From positions 29,821 through 93,820 of the forward strand of contig CAZQLL010000016.1 in the NCBI GenBank assembly GCA_964594125.1: DNA of 64,000 nt, given 5' to 3'. Both the position numbers and the translations under genes were made by a program. This DNA comes from CAVRZJ01 sp964594125 (GTDB lineage: Bacteria; Acidobacteriota; Thermoanaerobaculia; Thermoanaerobaculales; Thermoanaerobaculaceae). Below the pieces are notes generated by a model that saw only the letters and a program-made list of their open reading frames with translations, had not been told where the DNA came from and searched no databases. Below, one piece after another: positions 19,270 to 29,129 of this stretch (position 1 is its first letter; each line of letters opens with the position of its first letter).

Positions 19270-19647
19270 GTGCAAACTCTACGGTTGGATCGTACGGATT
19301 TCAGCATTTGGATCGAGAGGGCGGTCGAGCCGCTCGTCCGAGCGAGCGCCGAGCGCCCCGTGGCGCTGCTCACCGGCGCCCGCCAGACCGGGAAGACCTC
19401 GCTGGCGCGCCGATTCTTCCCCGACCGCGAGCTGGTGTCGCTCGACCGGCCGAGCGAGGCCGAGCAGGCGGAGCGCGACCCGCGCGCCTTCCTCGCCCGG
19501 CACCCGGCGCCGGTGGTCAGCGACGCAGAGATCGGGCGCGGGCGGGTCGAGTACCTGCTCCTGCTGTGCCGCGCCGCTCATCCCTTCCCGCTCGCCGGCG
19601 GCGCGCTGGCCGTACCGCTTGCCGAACTGCCCGCTCGCTGGTTGTGA
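19270..19647 (+). pseudogene. Internally deleted DUF4143-type AAA ATPase
   Basis: The 125-residue frame joins two ends of a known ATPase family and lacks the middle. Residues 1-85 match the N-terminus (IERAVEPLV, Walker A GARQTGKTS, FFPDRELVSLDRPS, ERDPRAFLARHPAPVV) and stop at the expected Walker B position. The last 40 residues (VEYLLLLCRAAHPFPLAGG, then AVPLAELPA) resemble the extreme C-terminus of DUF4143 ATPases. Full proteins are around 400 residues, so roughly 280 residues appear lost by an in-frame deletion near 19525. It has no Walker B and is almost surely non-functional. It borders the HEPN/MNT patch, which suggests a decaying accessory region. Confidence 0.72.
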
Positions 19648-19723
19648 TCGCTCCGGATGGGTGCGCTTGCCATTGCCGCGCGCGCGCCCCAGATTGGCAG
19701 CGTACCTCGAGAGGAGGCGCACG

Positions 19724-20029
19724 ATGCCGACGTTCGTTCTGATGACCAGGCTGGCGCCGGAGTCGGTGCACGACGCGGGCGGCCGCCGCGCGATGGGCAA
19801 GGAGTGGCTGAAGCGGGTGAAGAAGCTCTGCCCCGACGTGAAGTTCGTCGCCCACTACGCGATCCTCGGGCCGTACGACTTCATGGACATCTACGACGCG
19901 CCCGACGTCGAGACCGCGCACCGGGTGTCCCTGATCTCGCGCGCCGAGGGGGCGGTGAGCGCCGAGAGCTGGCAGGCGCTTGCCTACGACCGCTTCCTCA
20001 CGCTGCTCGAGGACGTGCAGCAGCCGTAG
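19724..20029 (+). CDS. GYD domain protein
   Basis: A 101-residue protein with the GYD-family pattern: N-terminal FVLMTRLAPESV, the central HYAILGPYDFMDIYDAPD and the C-terminal AESWQALAYDRFLTLLEDV. The fold resembles dimeric alpha-beta barrel proteins; no enzyme activity is established for the family. ATG 19724 is preceded by GAGAGGAGG, so the start is secure. It lies 82 nt upstream of the aldehyde oxidoreductase genes on the same strand and could be co-transcribed, but no functional link is visible. Confidence 0.8.
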   Translation: MPTFVLMTRLAPESVHDAGGRRAMGKEWLKRVKKLCPDVKFVAHYAILGPYDFMDIYDAPDVETAHRVSLISRAEGAVSAESWQALAYDRFLTLLEDVQQP

Positions 20030-20111
20030 CCGGGGCGCCGGTTGTTCCCGCGATGCGCCGCCGCTTCCGGCACGGGTGGCGCGCGGTTACACTGCCATGA
20101 CGGAGGCGCGG

Positions 20112-20738
20112 ATGAGGAAACGGGACCTCGGCCAGGAAACGCAGTGCCCGCACGGCGTCAGCCGGCGCGGGTTCATCGCCTCGGTGGGCACGGGCGCGCT
20201 CGGCGCGGTGGTCGCGTCGGGCGCCGCCGCCGCCGATCCGACGACCGCGCCGGCGGGCGAGCTCGTGACGATCACGCTGCTGGTCAACGGGCAGCGGCGG
20301 AAGGTACAGGTGGAGCCGCGCTTCACGCTGCTGTACGTGCTGCGCGAGCGCCTCGGCCTGACCGGTTCGAAGCCGGGGTGCGAGCGCGGCGAGTGCGGTG
20401 CCTGCACCGTGCTGATCGACGGCGTGCCGCGCTACGCCTGCCTGTCGCTCGCCGTCGAGGCGGAGGGGCACGAGGTCACGACGATCGAGGGGCTGCTGGA
20501 CGGCGAGGCGCTCGGGCCGGTGCAGCGCGCGTTCGCCGACGAGGACGCGCTGCAGTGCGGGTACTGCACCCCGGGGCAGATCATGGCCGCCGAGGGGCTG
20601 CTGCGCGCCAACCCCGACCCGAGCGTCGCCGAGATCCGCATCGCGATGAGCGGCAACCTGTGTCGCTGCGGCGCCTACCCGCACATCACGAAGGCGGTCA
20701 GGCGCGCCGCCGTCGCGCGCCGCGGAGGTGGGCGATGA
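20112..20738 (+). CDS. Aldehyde oxidoreductase 2Fe-2S subunit with Tat signal (PaoA-like)
   Basis: Small subunit of a xanthine-oxidase-family enzyme, 208 residues. A twin-arginine signal (GVSRRGFIASVG plus a hydrophobic run) precedes the mature domain. A plant-type ferredoxin cluster (CERGECGACTVLIDG) and a C-terminal helical cluster (CGYCTPGQIM and CRCGAY) carry electrons from the molybdenum centre to FAD. ATG 20112 is preferred because CGGAGG lies just upstream; ATG 20097 is an alternative. Its stop overlaps the large-subunit start by ATGA. In E. coli PaoABC only this subunit carries the Tat signal and the complex is exported folded; the same is inferred here. Confidence 0.92.
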   Translation: MRKRDLGQETQCPHGVSRRGFIASVGTGALGAVVASGAAAADPTTAPAGELVTITLLVNGQRRKVQVEPRFTLLYVLRERLGLTGSKPGCERGECGACTVLIDGVPRYACLSLAVEAEGHEVTTIEGLLDGEALGPVQRAFADEDALQCGYCTPGQIMAAEGLLRANPDPSVAEIRIAMSGNLCRCGAYPHITKAVRRAAVARRGGGR

Positions 20739-23014
20739 GAGGCGGACCGTTGTTCGCGCCAGATGCCGGCGGCTCACCGCCGCCGCCGTGGGGCGAGACC
20801 GCAGTGGTCGGCAGGGGGCTGCCGCGCGTCGATGCCTACGAGCGCGTCTCCGGCAGCGCCGTGTACACACTCGACCTCCAGCTCCCCGGGATGCTGCACG
20901 CCGCGGTGGTGCGCTGCCCGCACGCGCACGCCCGCGTCAAGCGCGTCGACACGAGCCGGGCGGAGGGGATGCCGGGGGTGCGCGGCGTGCTCACGGCGGC
21001 GACGCCGGGGGCGGCGCTGCCGTGGTACCAGGGACGCGAGGGACCGCTGTCGGCGCTGTTCGACCCGCACTGCCGCCACGAGGGGGAGGAGGTCGCGGCG
21101 GTCGCCGCCGACACCGTGCTGCAGGCGCACGACGCGGCGCGCGCCGTCGTGGTCGAGTACGAGGTGCTGCCGTTCGTCGTCGATGCCGAGCGGGCGCTCG
21201 CTCCCGGCGCGCCGAAGGTGCACGAGTGGGGGAACCTCATCGGCCAGCCGCGGGACTACGCGCGCGGCGACGTCGCGGCCGGGTTCGCCGCCGCCGACGC
21301 CGTGGTCGAGATGACGTTCCGCACGCCGGTGCAACTGCACACGCCGATGGAGGTGCACTGCTCGGTGGCGCAGTGGGACGGCGATCGCCTCACGGTGTGG
21401 GACTCGACGCAGGGCGTGTACGCGATCCGCGAGCAGCTCGCCGCTGCGTTCACGCTGCCGCTCGCCTCGGTGCGGGTGATCGGCCACTACATGGGCGGCG
21501 GCTTCGGCTCCAAGCTCGAGCTCGGCAAGTACACGGCGATCGCAGCGCTGCTCGCCCGCCGGCTCGGCCGCCCGGTGAAGATCGCGCTGACCCGCGAGGA
21601 GACGTTCCTGGTCGCCGGCAACCGACCGAGCAACGTCATCACCCTGAAGGCGGGCGCGAAGAAGGACGGCACGCTGACCGCCCTCGAGGCACGGCTGATG
21701 GGACCGGCCGGGGCGTACCCCGCGGGCGCCACCTCGCCGTACCAGATCGGCGACCTCTATGCCTGCCCCAACGTCCGCTACGAGACCACCCACGTGCTGA
21801 TCCACGCCGGGCGCGCGCGGGCGTTCCGGGCGCCGGGGTTCCCGCCGTGCAACTGGGCGCTCGAGCAGGTGGTCGACGCGCTCGCCGCGAAGCTCGGCCT
21901 CGACCCCGTCGAGATGCGCCTGAGGAACGTCGCGACGACCAGCCAGCTCAACGACAACGCGCCGTACACCTCGACCGGCCTCGCCGAGTGCCTGCGGGAA
22001 GGAGCCAAGACGTTCGGCTGGAGCGCGGCGCGCCGGGAAAAACGCACCTCCGGCCACCTGCGGCGCGGCGTCGGTGTCGCCGCCGGGATGTGGGGGTACG
22101 GCGGCGACCCGACCGCCACCGCGATCGTCACCCTGTACGCCGACGGCAGCGCCAACCTCAACATCGGCGCCTCCGACATCGGCACCGGCACCAAGACGGT
22201 GCTCGCGATGGTCGTCGCCGAGGAGCTCGGCGTGCCGCTCGCGCGCATCCGGGTCGAGCACGCCGACACCGCGACCACCACGTACGCGCCGTCCTCCGGC
22301 GGCAGCCAGATCACGCTGGTCACCTCGCCGGCGGTGCGCGCCGCGGCGCTCGCGGTGAAGCAGCAGCTCGTCGAGATCGCGGCGCGGCAGCTCGGGAAGC
22401 CGGCGGAGGCGCTCGCCGTGCGCGACGGCGCGGTCGTGGTCGCCGGCGAGGGCGGGGCGCGGGTGAATTTTCCAGAGCTCAAGGCGCTCGGGCAGCGCCG
22501 CATGCTGGTCGGCGTCGGCGCGCGCCACCCGCACCCCGAGGGCAAGGTCGGGTTGCCGTTCGCGGCGCACTTCGCCGAGGTCGAGGTCGACACCCGCACC
22601 GGCGCGGCGCGCGTGGTGCGCTACCTCGCGGCGCAGGACTCGGGACGGGTGATGAACCGGTTGACGTACGACAACCAGACGTTCGGCGGCGTGTTCCAGG
22701 GGCTGGGGTTCGCCTTGACCGAGGAGAGCGTGCTCGACCGGCAGACCGGCAGGATGGTCAACGCCACCTGGCACGACTACAAGATCCCGACGATGCTCGA
22801 CACGCCGGAGGCGATCGAGTCGCTGCCCGTCGACCCCCACGACACGGAGTGCAACACGGTCGGGTGCAAGGGGCTCGGCGAGCCGGCGCACATCCCGGCG
22901 GCCACCGCGATCGCCAATGCGATCCACGACGCGATCGGCGTGCGGCCGCTTGAGGCGCCGGTCACGCCGGCGCGCCTGCTGGCGCTGCTCGCCGCCGCCG
23001 AAGGGAGGGCGTGA
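20735..23014 (+). CDS. Molybdopterin-binding aldehyde oxidoreductase large subunit (PaoC-like)
   Basis: Catalytic molybdenum subunit, 759 residues, which hydroxylates substrates such as aldehydes. It shows the xanthine-oxidase-family landmarks: GRGLPRVDAYERVSGSAVYT at the N-terminus, YMGGGFGSK (molybdopterin loop), the ARAFRAPGFPP region, and the base glutamate in CKGLGEPAH near the C-terminus. It has no signal of its own, which fits co-export with the small subunit. ATG 20735 overlaps the preceding stop and follows CGGAGG. The substrate cannot be read from sequence; aldehydes are favoured by the PaoABC-like subunit make-up. Confidence 0.92.
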   Translation: MRGGPLFAPDAGGSPPPPWGETAVVGRGLPRVDAYERVSGSAVYTLDLQLPGMLHAAVVRCPHAHARVKRVDTSRAEGMPGVRGVLTAATPGAALPWYQGREGPLSALFDPHCRHEGEEVAAVAADTVLQAHDAARAVVVEYEVLPFVVDAERALAPGAPKVHEWGNLIGQPRDYARGDVAAGFAAADAVVEMTFRTPVQLHTPMEVHCSVAQWDGDRLTVWDSTQGVYAIREQLAAAFTLPLASVRVIGHYMGGGFGSKLELGKYTAIAALLARRLGRPVKIALTREETFLVAGNRPSNVITLKAGAKKDGTLTALEARLMGPAGAYPAGATSPYQIGDLYACPNVRYETTHVLIHAGRARAFRAPGFPPCNWALEQVVDALAAKLGLDPVEMRLRNVATTSQLNDNAPYTSTGLAECLREGAKTFGWSAARREKRTSGHLRRGVGVAAGMWGYGGDPTATAIVTLYADGSANLNIGASDIGTGTKTVLAMVVAEELGVPLARIRVEHADTATTTYAPSSGGSQITLVTSPAVRAAALAVKQQLVEIAARQLGKPAEALAVRDGAVVVAGEGGARVNFPELKALGQRRMLVGVGARHPHPEGKVGLPFAAHFAEVEVDTRTGAARVVRYLAAQDSGRVMNRLTYDNQTFGGVFQGLGFALTEESVLDRQTGRMVNATWHDYKIPTMLDTPEAIESLPVDPHDTECNTVGCKGLGEPAHIPAATAIANAIHDAIGVRPLEAPVTPARLLALLAAAEGRA

Positions 23015-23017
23015 GCC

Positions 23018-23985
<968 letters not shown>

Positions 23986-23989
<4 letters not shown>

Positions 23990-24807
23990 GCGCGTCCCCA
24001 GTCCCCGACCTGCTCGAGGAGCTCTTGGCCCGCCGGCGGCGGGGCGAGCGCGTGGTGATGGCGACCGTCGTGCGCGCCGCGGGGTCGACGCCGCGCGCCG
24101 CGGGCGCCCGCATGCTGCTGCTCGCCGACGGTTCGATCCTCGGCACCGTCGGCGGCGGCGTGCGCGAGGCCGACGTCCTTGCCGCCGCGCGCGACGTCAT
24201 GCGCACGGGCGGCTCGCGCCTGCTCGCGGTCGACTTCAGCGAGGGGCTCGCTGGCGGCGAGGGGCCGGCGTGCGGCGGCTCGATGGAGGTGTTCATGGAG
24301 CGCATCGACCCGGCGCGGCGGGCGGTGATCGCCGGCGCCGGCCACGTCGGCCACGCCCTCGCGCGCATCCTCGCGCTGCTCGAGTACCGCGTCGTCGTCG
24401 TCGATCCGCGGGAGGAGTGGGCGAACGCCGAGCGCTTTCCGGGCGCGACGCTCGTTCACATGCCGTTCCCCGCGGGGATCGCCTCGCTCGACCTCGCGCC
24501 CGCCGACGCGGTGGTGCTCGTCACCCCCGGCCACCAGCACGACCGCGAGGCGCTGCGCTGCGCGCTCGCCACGCCCGCCGGCTACGTCGGCATGATCGGC
24601 AGCAGGACGAAGGTGGCGACGGTGTTCCAGGCGCTGCGCGACGAGGGCGTGAGCGACGAGCAGCTCGCCCGCGTGCACGCCCCGATCGGCCTCGCGATCG
24701 GCGCCGAGACCCCCGCAGAGATCGCGATCGCGATCGCGGCGGAGATGGTCTCAGTCACACACATGCGTCTCCACGCCCAGGGGCGTGGCGGCGCATGTGT
24801 CACGTAG
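23986..24807 (+). CDS. XdhC/PaoD family molybdenum cofactor chaperone
   Basis: A 273-residue protein that, in characterised relatives, binds the molybdenum cofactor and inserts it into the apo-enzyme. The N-terminal XdhC domain (ATVVRAAGSTPRAAGARMLL, GTVGGGVREADVL) is followed by a Rossmann-like domain (VIAGAGHVGHALARIL, VVVVDPREEWAN, YVGMIGSRTKVATVF). The GTG start at 23986 overlaps the FAD-subunit stop. As last gene of the four-gene set it fills the place of paoD. Confidence 0.9.
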
Positions 24808-25149
24808 AAGGCGCGGAGAGCCTCCTGGCCGGGCCAGGTCGGCCCAGCATGACTAGACTCAGCAGCAGGTGGGAGCATGGTTGCTGGCCTGGCCAGAAGA
24901 CAAAGGGCACTTTTCACAGGTGTGCCGATCTTTGCCCGTCCAAGGAAACCTTTCAAGGCCGGAGCGCGGGCGCCCTCGCCCGCGCGTGCGGAGTCCGGGC
25001 CGGCGAGGGCGCCGGCCCTCCCGCTGGTCTCCTCCCTCGTTTGATCGCCGCACCGCGGCGTGCTTCTGCTTGCAGGCACCCTGCTCCCGCGGTGTGACGT
25101 CGCTTGCCACAGTCTGCGATACACTGAAAACGAGGCTCAAGGGAGTCAG
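24808..25149. other. Gene-free stretch holding a two-hairpin repeat
   Basis: 342 bp between the Mo-enzyme operon and the SpoIIE gene. No convincing coding frame. It contains the paired-hairpin repeat at 24959-25022. No promoter with good spacing could be assigned to the SpoIIE gene. Confidence 0.7.
24959..25022 (-). repeat. Two-hairpin GC element, copy E2
   Basis: Two adjacent 8-bp perfect stems: GCGCGGGC/GCCCGCGC around loop GCCCTC, and GGGCCGGC/GCCGGCCC around loop GAGGGC, joined by a linker with CGGAGTCC. The two loops are reverse complements. The same layout occurs at 60515-60589 in opposite orientation, where the first stem is GCGTGGGC/GCCCACGC: a compensatory T-A for C-G change. Confidence 0.8.
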
Positions 25150-26577
25150 GTGACGAAGGCGACGAACGCGAGGCGTGGGAGTTCGCGGATGGGCCGGGTA
25201 CGGACGGAGCGGCCGTCGCGGAAGCGGATGACGGCGGCGACGAGCCTGCTCAAGCCGATCGAGGCGACGACGGCGCCCGCGACGCCGCTGCCGGCAGCGG
25301 CGGTGCGGCCCGAGGCGCACGGCCTGGCGCCGCGACTCTCGCTGATCTCGCAGGTCACCGACCGCCTCGTGCGCACGGTCGACTTCGACGAGGCGCTGCG
25401 CACGCTCATCGAGGGCGCCACCGAGCTGCTCGACGTCGAGCGGGGGTCGATCATGATCGTCGACCGCGCCACCCAGACGCTGTCGATCCGGGTGTCGCGC
25501 GGGATCGAGGAGACGGTGGCGCGGCAGGTGCGGATCCCCGTCGGCGAGGGGATCGCCGGCAGCGTCGCCGCCAGCGGCGCGCCGCTGGTGGTGCAGGACA
25601 TCCGCGAGCTGCCGTTGTGGCAGCAGACCGTCGCCCCAACGCAGCGCGACGACTACCGCGACTACTCGGCGCTGTGCGTGCCGCTGGTGATCCACGGCAC
25701 CGTGCAGGGCGTGATGAACTTCAACCACAAGCGCTCGCTCGCGCCGTTCGACCAGGCCGACCTCGAGTTCGCGCTGCTGATCGCCAACCAGGCGGCGGTG
25801 GTGCTGTACTGCGCGACGCTGCACCAGCAGTTCCGCCGCCAGCAGGAGATGGAGGTCGACCTGCGCGTGGCGCGCGGACTGCAGACGCGCTTCCTCACCC
25901 ACCCGCCGCCGGTCGTGCCGCGCTTCGAGTTCGCCGCCACCTGCCAGATGTGCCACGAGGTGGGCGGCGACTACTTCGACTTCATCCCGCTCGGCGACGA
26001 CCGCCTGGCGATCGTGATCGGCGACGCGGCCGGCCACGGCCTCGGCGCCGCCCTGCTCGCCACCGACGCGCGCGCTGCAGTTCGGAGCTGCCTGAAGCAG
26101 GGCGACGACATCGAGCGCTGCCTGTTCGAGGTGAACAACATCGTGCAGGCGGACACCGACGCCGAGATGTTCATGACGATGATCGTCGGCGTGCTCGACG
26201 CCCGCCGCCGCCGCTTCCGCTTCGCCACCGCCGGCCACCCGATGCCGCTGGTGGTGCGCAACGGCACGCTGCTGCGGCTGCCGCTGATGGGCTCGAACAT
26301 CCCGCTCGGCATCCGCCGCGACATCCGCTTCGTCGTCGAGCAGCCGATCGACCTCAAGCGCGGCGACCTGCTGTTCCTGTTCACCGACGGGATCTGGGAG
26401 GCGTGCGACGCGGCGGGGCGGCGGTTCGGCACCGAGGTGATGCCGGCGGTCCTGGAGGCGGAGCACCGTCGGCCGCTGCCCGCGATCATTGAAACGATGC
26501 TCGCCCGGGTGCGCGACCACCGCGAGTCGCCCGAGCGCGAGGACGACTACACGATGGTGATCGCGCGGGCGACGTGA
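25150..26577 (+). CDS. GAF-SpoIIE (PP2C-type) protein serine phosphatase
   Basis: A 475-residue soluble protein. After a basic, low-complexity N-terminus (about 1-60) come a GAF sensor domain (about 70-215; SQVTDRLVRTVDFDEAL, VERGSIMIVD, PVGEGIAGSVA) and a PP2C/SpoIIE phosphatase domain (about 235-475). Metal-site motifs are present: EVGGDYFDF, GDAAGHGLGAAL, LFTDGIWEA and DDYTMVIA. Such proteins usually dephosphorylate anti-sigma-factor antagonists, but no partner-switch genes lie nearby. GTG 25150 follows GGGAGTCAG; an upstream in-frame extension is not conserved-looking. The next gene starts 46 nt downstream. Confidence 0.88.
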   Translation: MTKATNARRGSSRMGRVRTERPSRKRMTAATSLLKPIEATTAPATPLPAAAVRPEAHGLAPRLSLISQVTDRLVRTVDFDEALRTLIEGATELLDVERGSIMIVDRATQTLSIRVSRGIEETVARQVRIPVGEGIAGSVAASGAPLVVQDIRELPLWQQTVAPTQRDDYRDYSALCVPLVIHGTVQGVMNFNHKRSLAPFDQADLEFALLIANQAAVVLYCATLHQQFRRQQEMEVDLRVARGLQTRFLTHPPPVVPRFEFAATCQMCHEVGGDYFDFIPLGDDRLAIVIGDAAGHGLGAALLATDARAAVRSCLKQGDDIERCLFEVNNIVQADTDAEMFMTMIVGVLDARRRRFRFATAGHPMPLVVRNGTLLRLPLMGSNIPLGIRRDIRFVVEQPIDLKRGDLLFLFTDGIWEACDAAGRRFGTEVMPAVLEAEHRRPLPAIIETMLARVRDHRESPEREDDYTMVIARAT

Positions 26578-26623
26578 GCGCAGCGGCCGGCGCCCGCGAC
26601 CGTCGCTGTGCTATAAGGACCGC

Positions 26624-27064
26624 ATGTCAGAGCGCAAGTACCGCCACCGCGGCTACCAGGACTCGGACCGGCGCGAGGAGCGGCCGCGCCAGTCGCCGCC
26701 GCCGGGGCAGCGCCCCGACCGGCTCGACGGCCAGCCGCGCGGCCGCGGCCTCGGCGCCCCGACCGACACCGTGTTCCGCTGCCGCATCTGCGGCGAGAAG
26801 CAGCAGATCGCCGGCGCCGTGAAGCTCGACGAGACGTGCTTCCGCTGCCGGGCGGACCTGCACACCTGCTCCAACTGCGTGCACTTCGACACCGCCCGCC
26901 CGAACGAGTGCCGCAGGCCGGTGCTGGTGCGCGTCCAGAACAAGTCCAAGCGCAACACCTGCGAGATGTACGCGCCGAACACGATCCAGGAGTTCTCGCA
27001 GGACCGCGCCGCCGCCAGCTCCGACCCGCGCGCCGCCTTCGACGCGCTCTTCCGCAAGAGATAG
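26624..27064 (+). CDS. Cys-rich putative zinc-binding protein of unknown function
   Basis: A 146-residue protein. The first 50 residues are polar and basic (RREERPRQSPPPGQRP) and look disordered. The core has repeated CxxC pairs: FRCRICGEKQ, ETCFRCRADL, HTCSNCVHF, then single cysteines in PNECRRP and RNTCEMY, so two zinc or Fe-S sites are plausible. The tail ends ASSDPRAAFDALFRKR. No family could be assigned. It follows the SpoIIE phosphatase by 46 nt on the same strand and may share its transcript. A role in nucleic-acid or protein binding is only a guess. Confidence 0.75.
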   Translation: MSERKYRHRGYQDSDRREERPRQSPPPGQRPDRLDGQPRGRGLGAPTDTVFRCRICGEKQQIAGAVKLDETCFRCRADLHTCSNCVHFDTARPNECRRPVLVRVQNKSKRNTCEMYAPNTIQEFSQDRAAASSDPRAAFDALFRKR

Positions 27065-27158
27065 CCTCCGCACGCCGGCAAGCGCGCAGAGGAACATCGA
27101 GCGCCGGCCCCACTTCCGTTCCGCTCGGAGCGGCGGATCCTGCCGCGTCAGGGTGAGC

Positions 27159-27188
27159 GCGGCGCGGCGGGAGATTCCGCCGCGCCGC
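27159..27188. terminator. Hairpin between convergent genes at 27064 and 27209
   Basis: Perfect 12-bp GC stem (27159-27170 with 27177-27188) with loop GAGATT, between two convergent genes. No T tract. Probable bidirectional 3'-end structure. Confidence 0.55.
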
Positions 27189-27208
27189 GGCCGGTGGGCG
27201 AGAGGCGG

Positions 27209-28933
27209 CTACGGCTGGACCGGCGGGCGCTGGCCGGCCGCCGGGCCGCCCGCCGGCGGTGCTCCGGACGAAGTCGCACCGGCCGGCCGGCCGCCCAGGT
27301 CACCCGGGGCGGCGGCGTCGCGCGGCGGCGCCGGCGGGTCGGGCGGCAGCGGCTTGCGCGGCAGCATCTCGTTGCGGGCCGCCGCGTGGTACGCGAACGA
27401 CGCCATGACCACCGCCGCCTGCTTGAGGTCGGCGGGCACCAGGCGCTCGTAGGTGTCGGCCTGCGTGTGGTGGGTGCGGGTCATGTAGTCGAGCGCGTCC
27501 TGGATGAACTGGAACCCCGGCAGGCCGACGCCGTCGAACGACTGGTGGTCGGTGCCGCCGGTGCGCCGCAGCGTCACGGTGTCGGCGCCGAGGTCGGCGA
27601 ACGGCTCGAGCCACGCCGCGAAGATCGGCCGCACCGCCGCGTTCTCCTGCGCGTAGATGCCGCGGATCCTGCCGCCGCCGTTGTCGAGGTTGAAGTAGGC
27701 GGAGAGCTGCTTCCACTCCGGCTTGAAGGCGAGCGGCCCGCCGCGGCGCATGAACTCGGGCAGTTCGCGCTGCGCCGGGTCGCTCGGCTCGGGGCGGGAG
27801 GCGAAGTGCTCGGCGACGTAGGCGCGCGAGCCGCGCAGCCCCTGCTCCTCGCCGGCCCACAGCGCGATGCGGATCGTGCGCCGCGGCCTCGCGTCGATCG
27901 CCTTGAGGATGCGCATCGCCTCCATCGCCACCACACACCCGGCGGCGTTGTCGGTGGCGCCGGTGCCGGGGTGCCAGGAGTCGAGGTGGGCGCCGAGCAT
28001 GACGACCTGGTCTTTGAGCTTCGGGTCGGTGCCAGGAAGCTCCGCGATCACGTTGGCGGCCTTCGTCTCGCCCTCGTGGAACGCCGCCTTCACGTCGACC
28101 TCGAGCTCGACCTGCGTGCCCTTGTCGAGCAGGCGGACGATGCGGTTGTACTGCTCGGCGCCGATCACCAGCGCCGCCGGTCCGGGATTCTCGCCGACCG
28201 CGTACGCATTGGTGCCGCCGACGCGCAGCAGCAGCCCGTCGCGCGAGCTCGCCTCGACCGTCGCGACAACGCCTTCGCTGGTGAAGAACTCGGCCTTCTT
28301 GCGCGCCAGCCCGAAGCTGCGGCCGGCGCGGCGGCGGAAGTCGCCCATGCTGCGGTCGGAGATCGGGAACCGCTCGAGCTCCTCGAGCTCCTCGTCGGTG
28401 TAGCGGTGGATCAGCTCGCGGTTCGCGTCCTCGGGGTCGTCGCGCCCCGGCGGCGGCGGCGGCGCCTCCACAAGCAGGATCTTACCGGCAAGCTTGCCGC
28501 GGTACTGCTCGAAGTCCTCATCCTTCTCGATCGCCACCTTCACCACCGGTCCCGCGACCGCGCCGGCGGTGGCGGCGGACCACCCCTTCGGCAGCGCGTC
28601 GAGCGGCACCACGTCGGGCTTCGTCATGCGCACGCTCACGGACGAGAACGTCCACCCGCGGCCGAACTCGAACGTCTCGAGGTGGGCGTTGGCGAGGCCG
28701 TGCTCGGTGAGCCGGTCGCGCGCCCACTCGGTCGCCCGCGTGTACGCCGGCGAGCCGGTGAGACGCGGCCCGATCTCGTCGGTGAGCACCGCGGCCATTT
28801 CCATGACCCTCGAGCGGTTGAGCCCCTCGTCGCGGATCCTTGTGACTGTCTGGAGGTCGACGGGCTCCTGGCCCGCGGCGAGCACCGGGACGACGATGAG
28901 GCAGGCAAGCAGCAGCGCGGCTCTCGATCGCAT
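27209..28933 (-). CDS. Exported M28-family zinc peptidase
   Basis: A 574-residue metallopeptidase with a signal peptide (MRSRAALLLACLIVVPVLAAG). The order is a helical N-terminal segment, a PA-type insert (about 110-270, with GKLAGKILLVEAP) and the catalytic M28 domain. Metal and catalytic motifs are AHLDSWHPGTGATDNAAG (His, bridging Asp, catalytic Asp nearby), AGEEQGLRGS (Glu pair), LDNGGG and the late His in THHTQADTYERL. A Pro/Ala/Gly-rich tail of about 40 residues follows. It probably acts as an extracytoplasmic aminopeptidase or carboxypeptidase. ATG 28933 starts the signal peptide; upstream frame is spurious. Confidence 0.92.
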   Translation of the reverse strand: MRSRAALLLACLIVVPVLAAGQEPVDLQTVTRIRDEGLNRSRVMEMAAVLTDEIGPRLTGSPAYTRATEWARDRLTEHGLANAHLETFEFGRGWTFSSVSVRMTKPDVVPLDALPKGWSAATAGAVAGPVVKVAIEKDEDFEQYRGKLAGKILLVEAPPPPPGRDDPEDANRELIHRYTDEELEELERFPISDRSMGDFRRRAGRSFGLARKKAEFFTSEGVVATVEASSRDGLLLRVGGTNAYAVGENPGPAALVIGAEQYNRIVRLLDKGTQVELEVDVKAAFHEGETKAANVIAELPGTDPKLKDQVVMLGAHLDSWHPGTGATDNAAGCVVAMEAMRILKAIDARPRRTIRIALWAGEEQGLRGSRAYVAEHFASRPEPSDPAQRELPEFMRRGGPLAFKPEWKQLSAYFNLDNGGGRIRGIYAQENAAVRPIFAAWLEPFADLGADTVTLRRTGGTDHQSFDGVGLPGFQFIQDALDYMTRTHHTQADTYERLVPADLKQAAVVMASFAYHAAARNEMLPRKPLPPDPPAPPRDAAAPGDLGGRPAGATSSGAPPAGGPAAGQRPPVQP

Positions 28934-29018
28934 CACTCCCCCCTCGTCGCCGGCCGGTTCGGGCCGGCGGCGGCCGAGCATAGCGCCGCGAGTGTTAAGA
29001 AACCGCAAGTGGAGCTCG

Positions 29019-29045
29019 CGCGCGGGCGAGAAGCACGCCCGCGCG
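29019..29045. other. Perfect 10-bp stem-loop in a divergent intergenic region
   Basis: CGCGCGGGCG (29019-29028) pairs with CGCCCGCGCG (29036-29045) around a 7-nt loop, between the divergent peptidase and hydrolase genes. It resembles one arm of the two-hairpin GC element but lacks the GCCCTC/GAGGGC loop. Confidence 0.5.
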
Positions 29046-29129
29046 TGCGCTCCGCATGAGAACGGAGAGCGCAATGAGGCGTGGCTGATCCCTGCGCATG
29101 TCCGTGCGAGGGGGCGCTATTCTGGCGCC

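Noticed and set aside
24900..25022. Possible CRISPR or attachment-site array upstream of the SpoIIE gene
   Set aside because: Only one pair of hairpins is present, with no regularly spaced direct repeats, integrase or cas genes.
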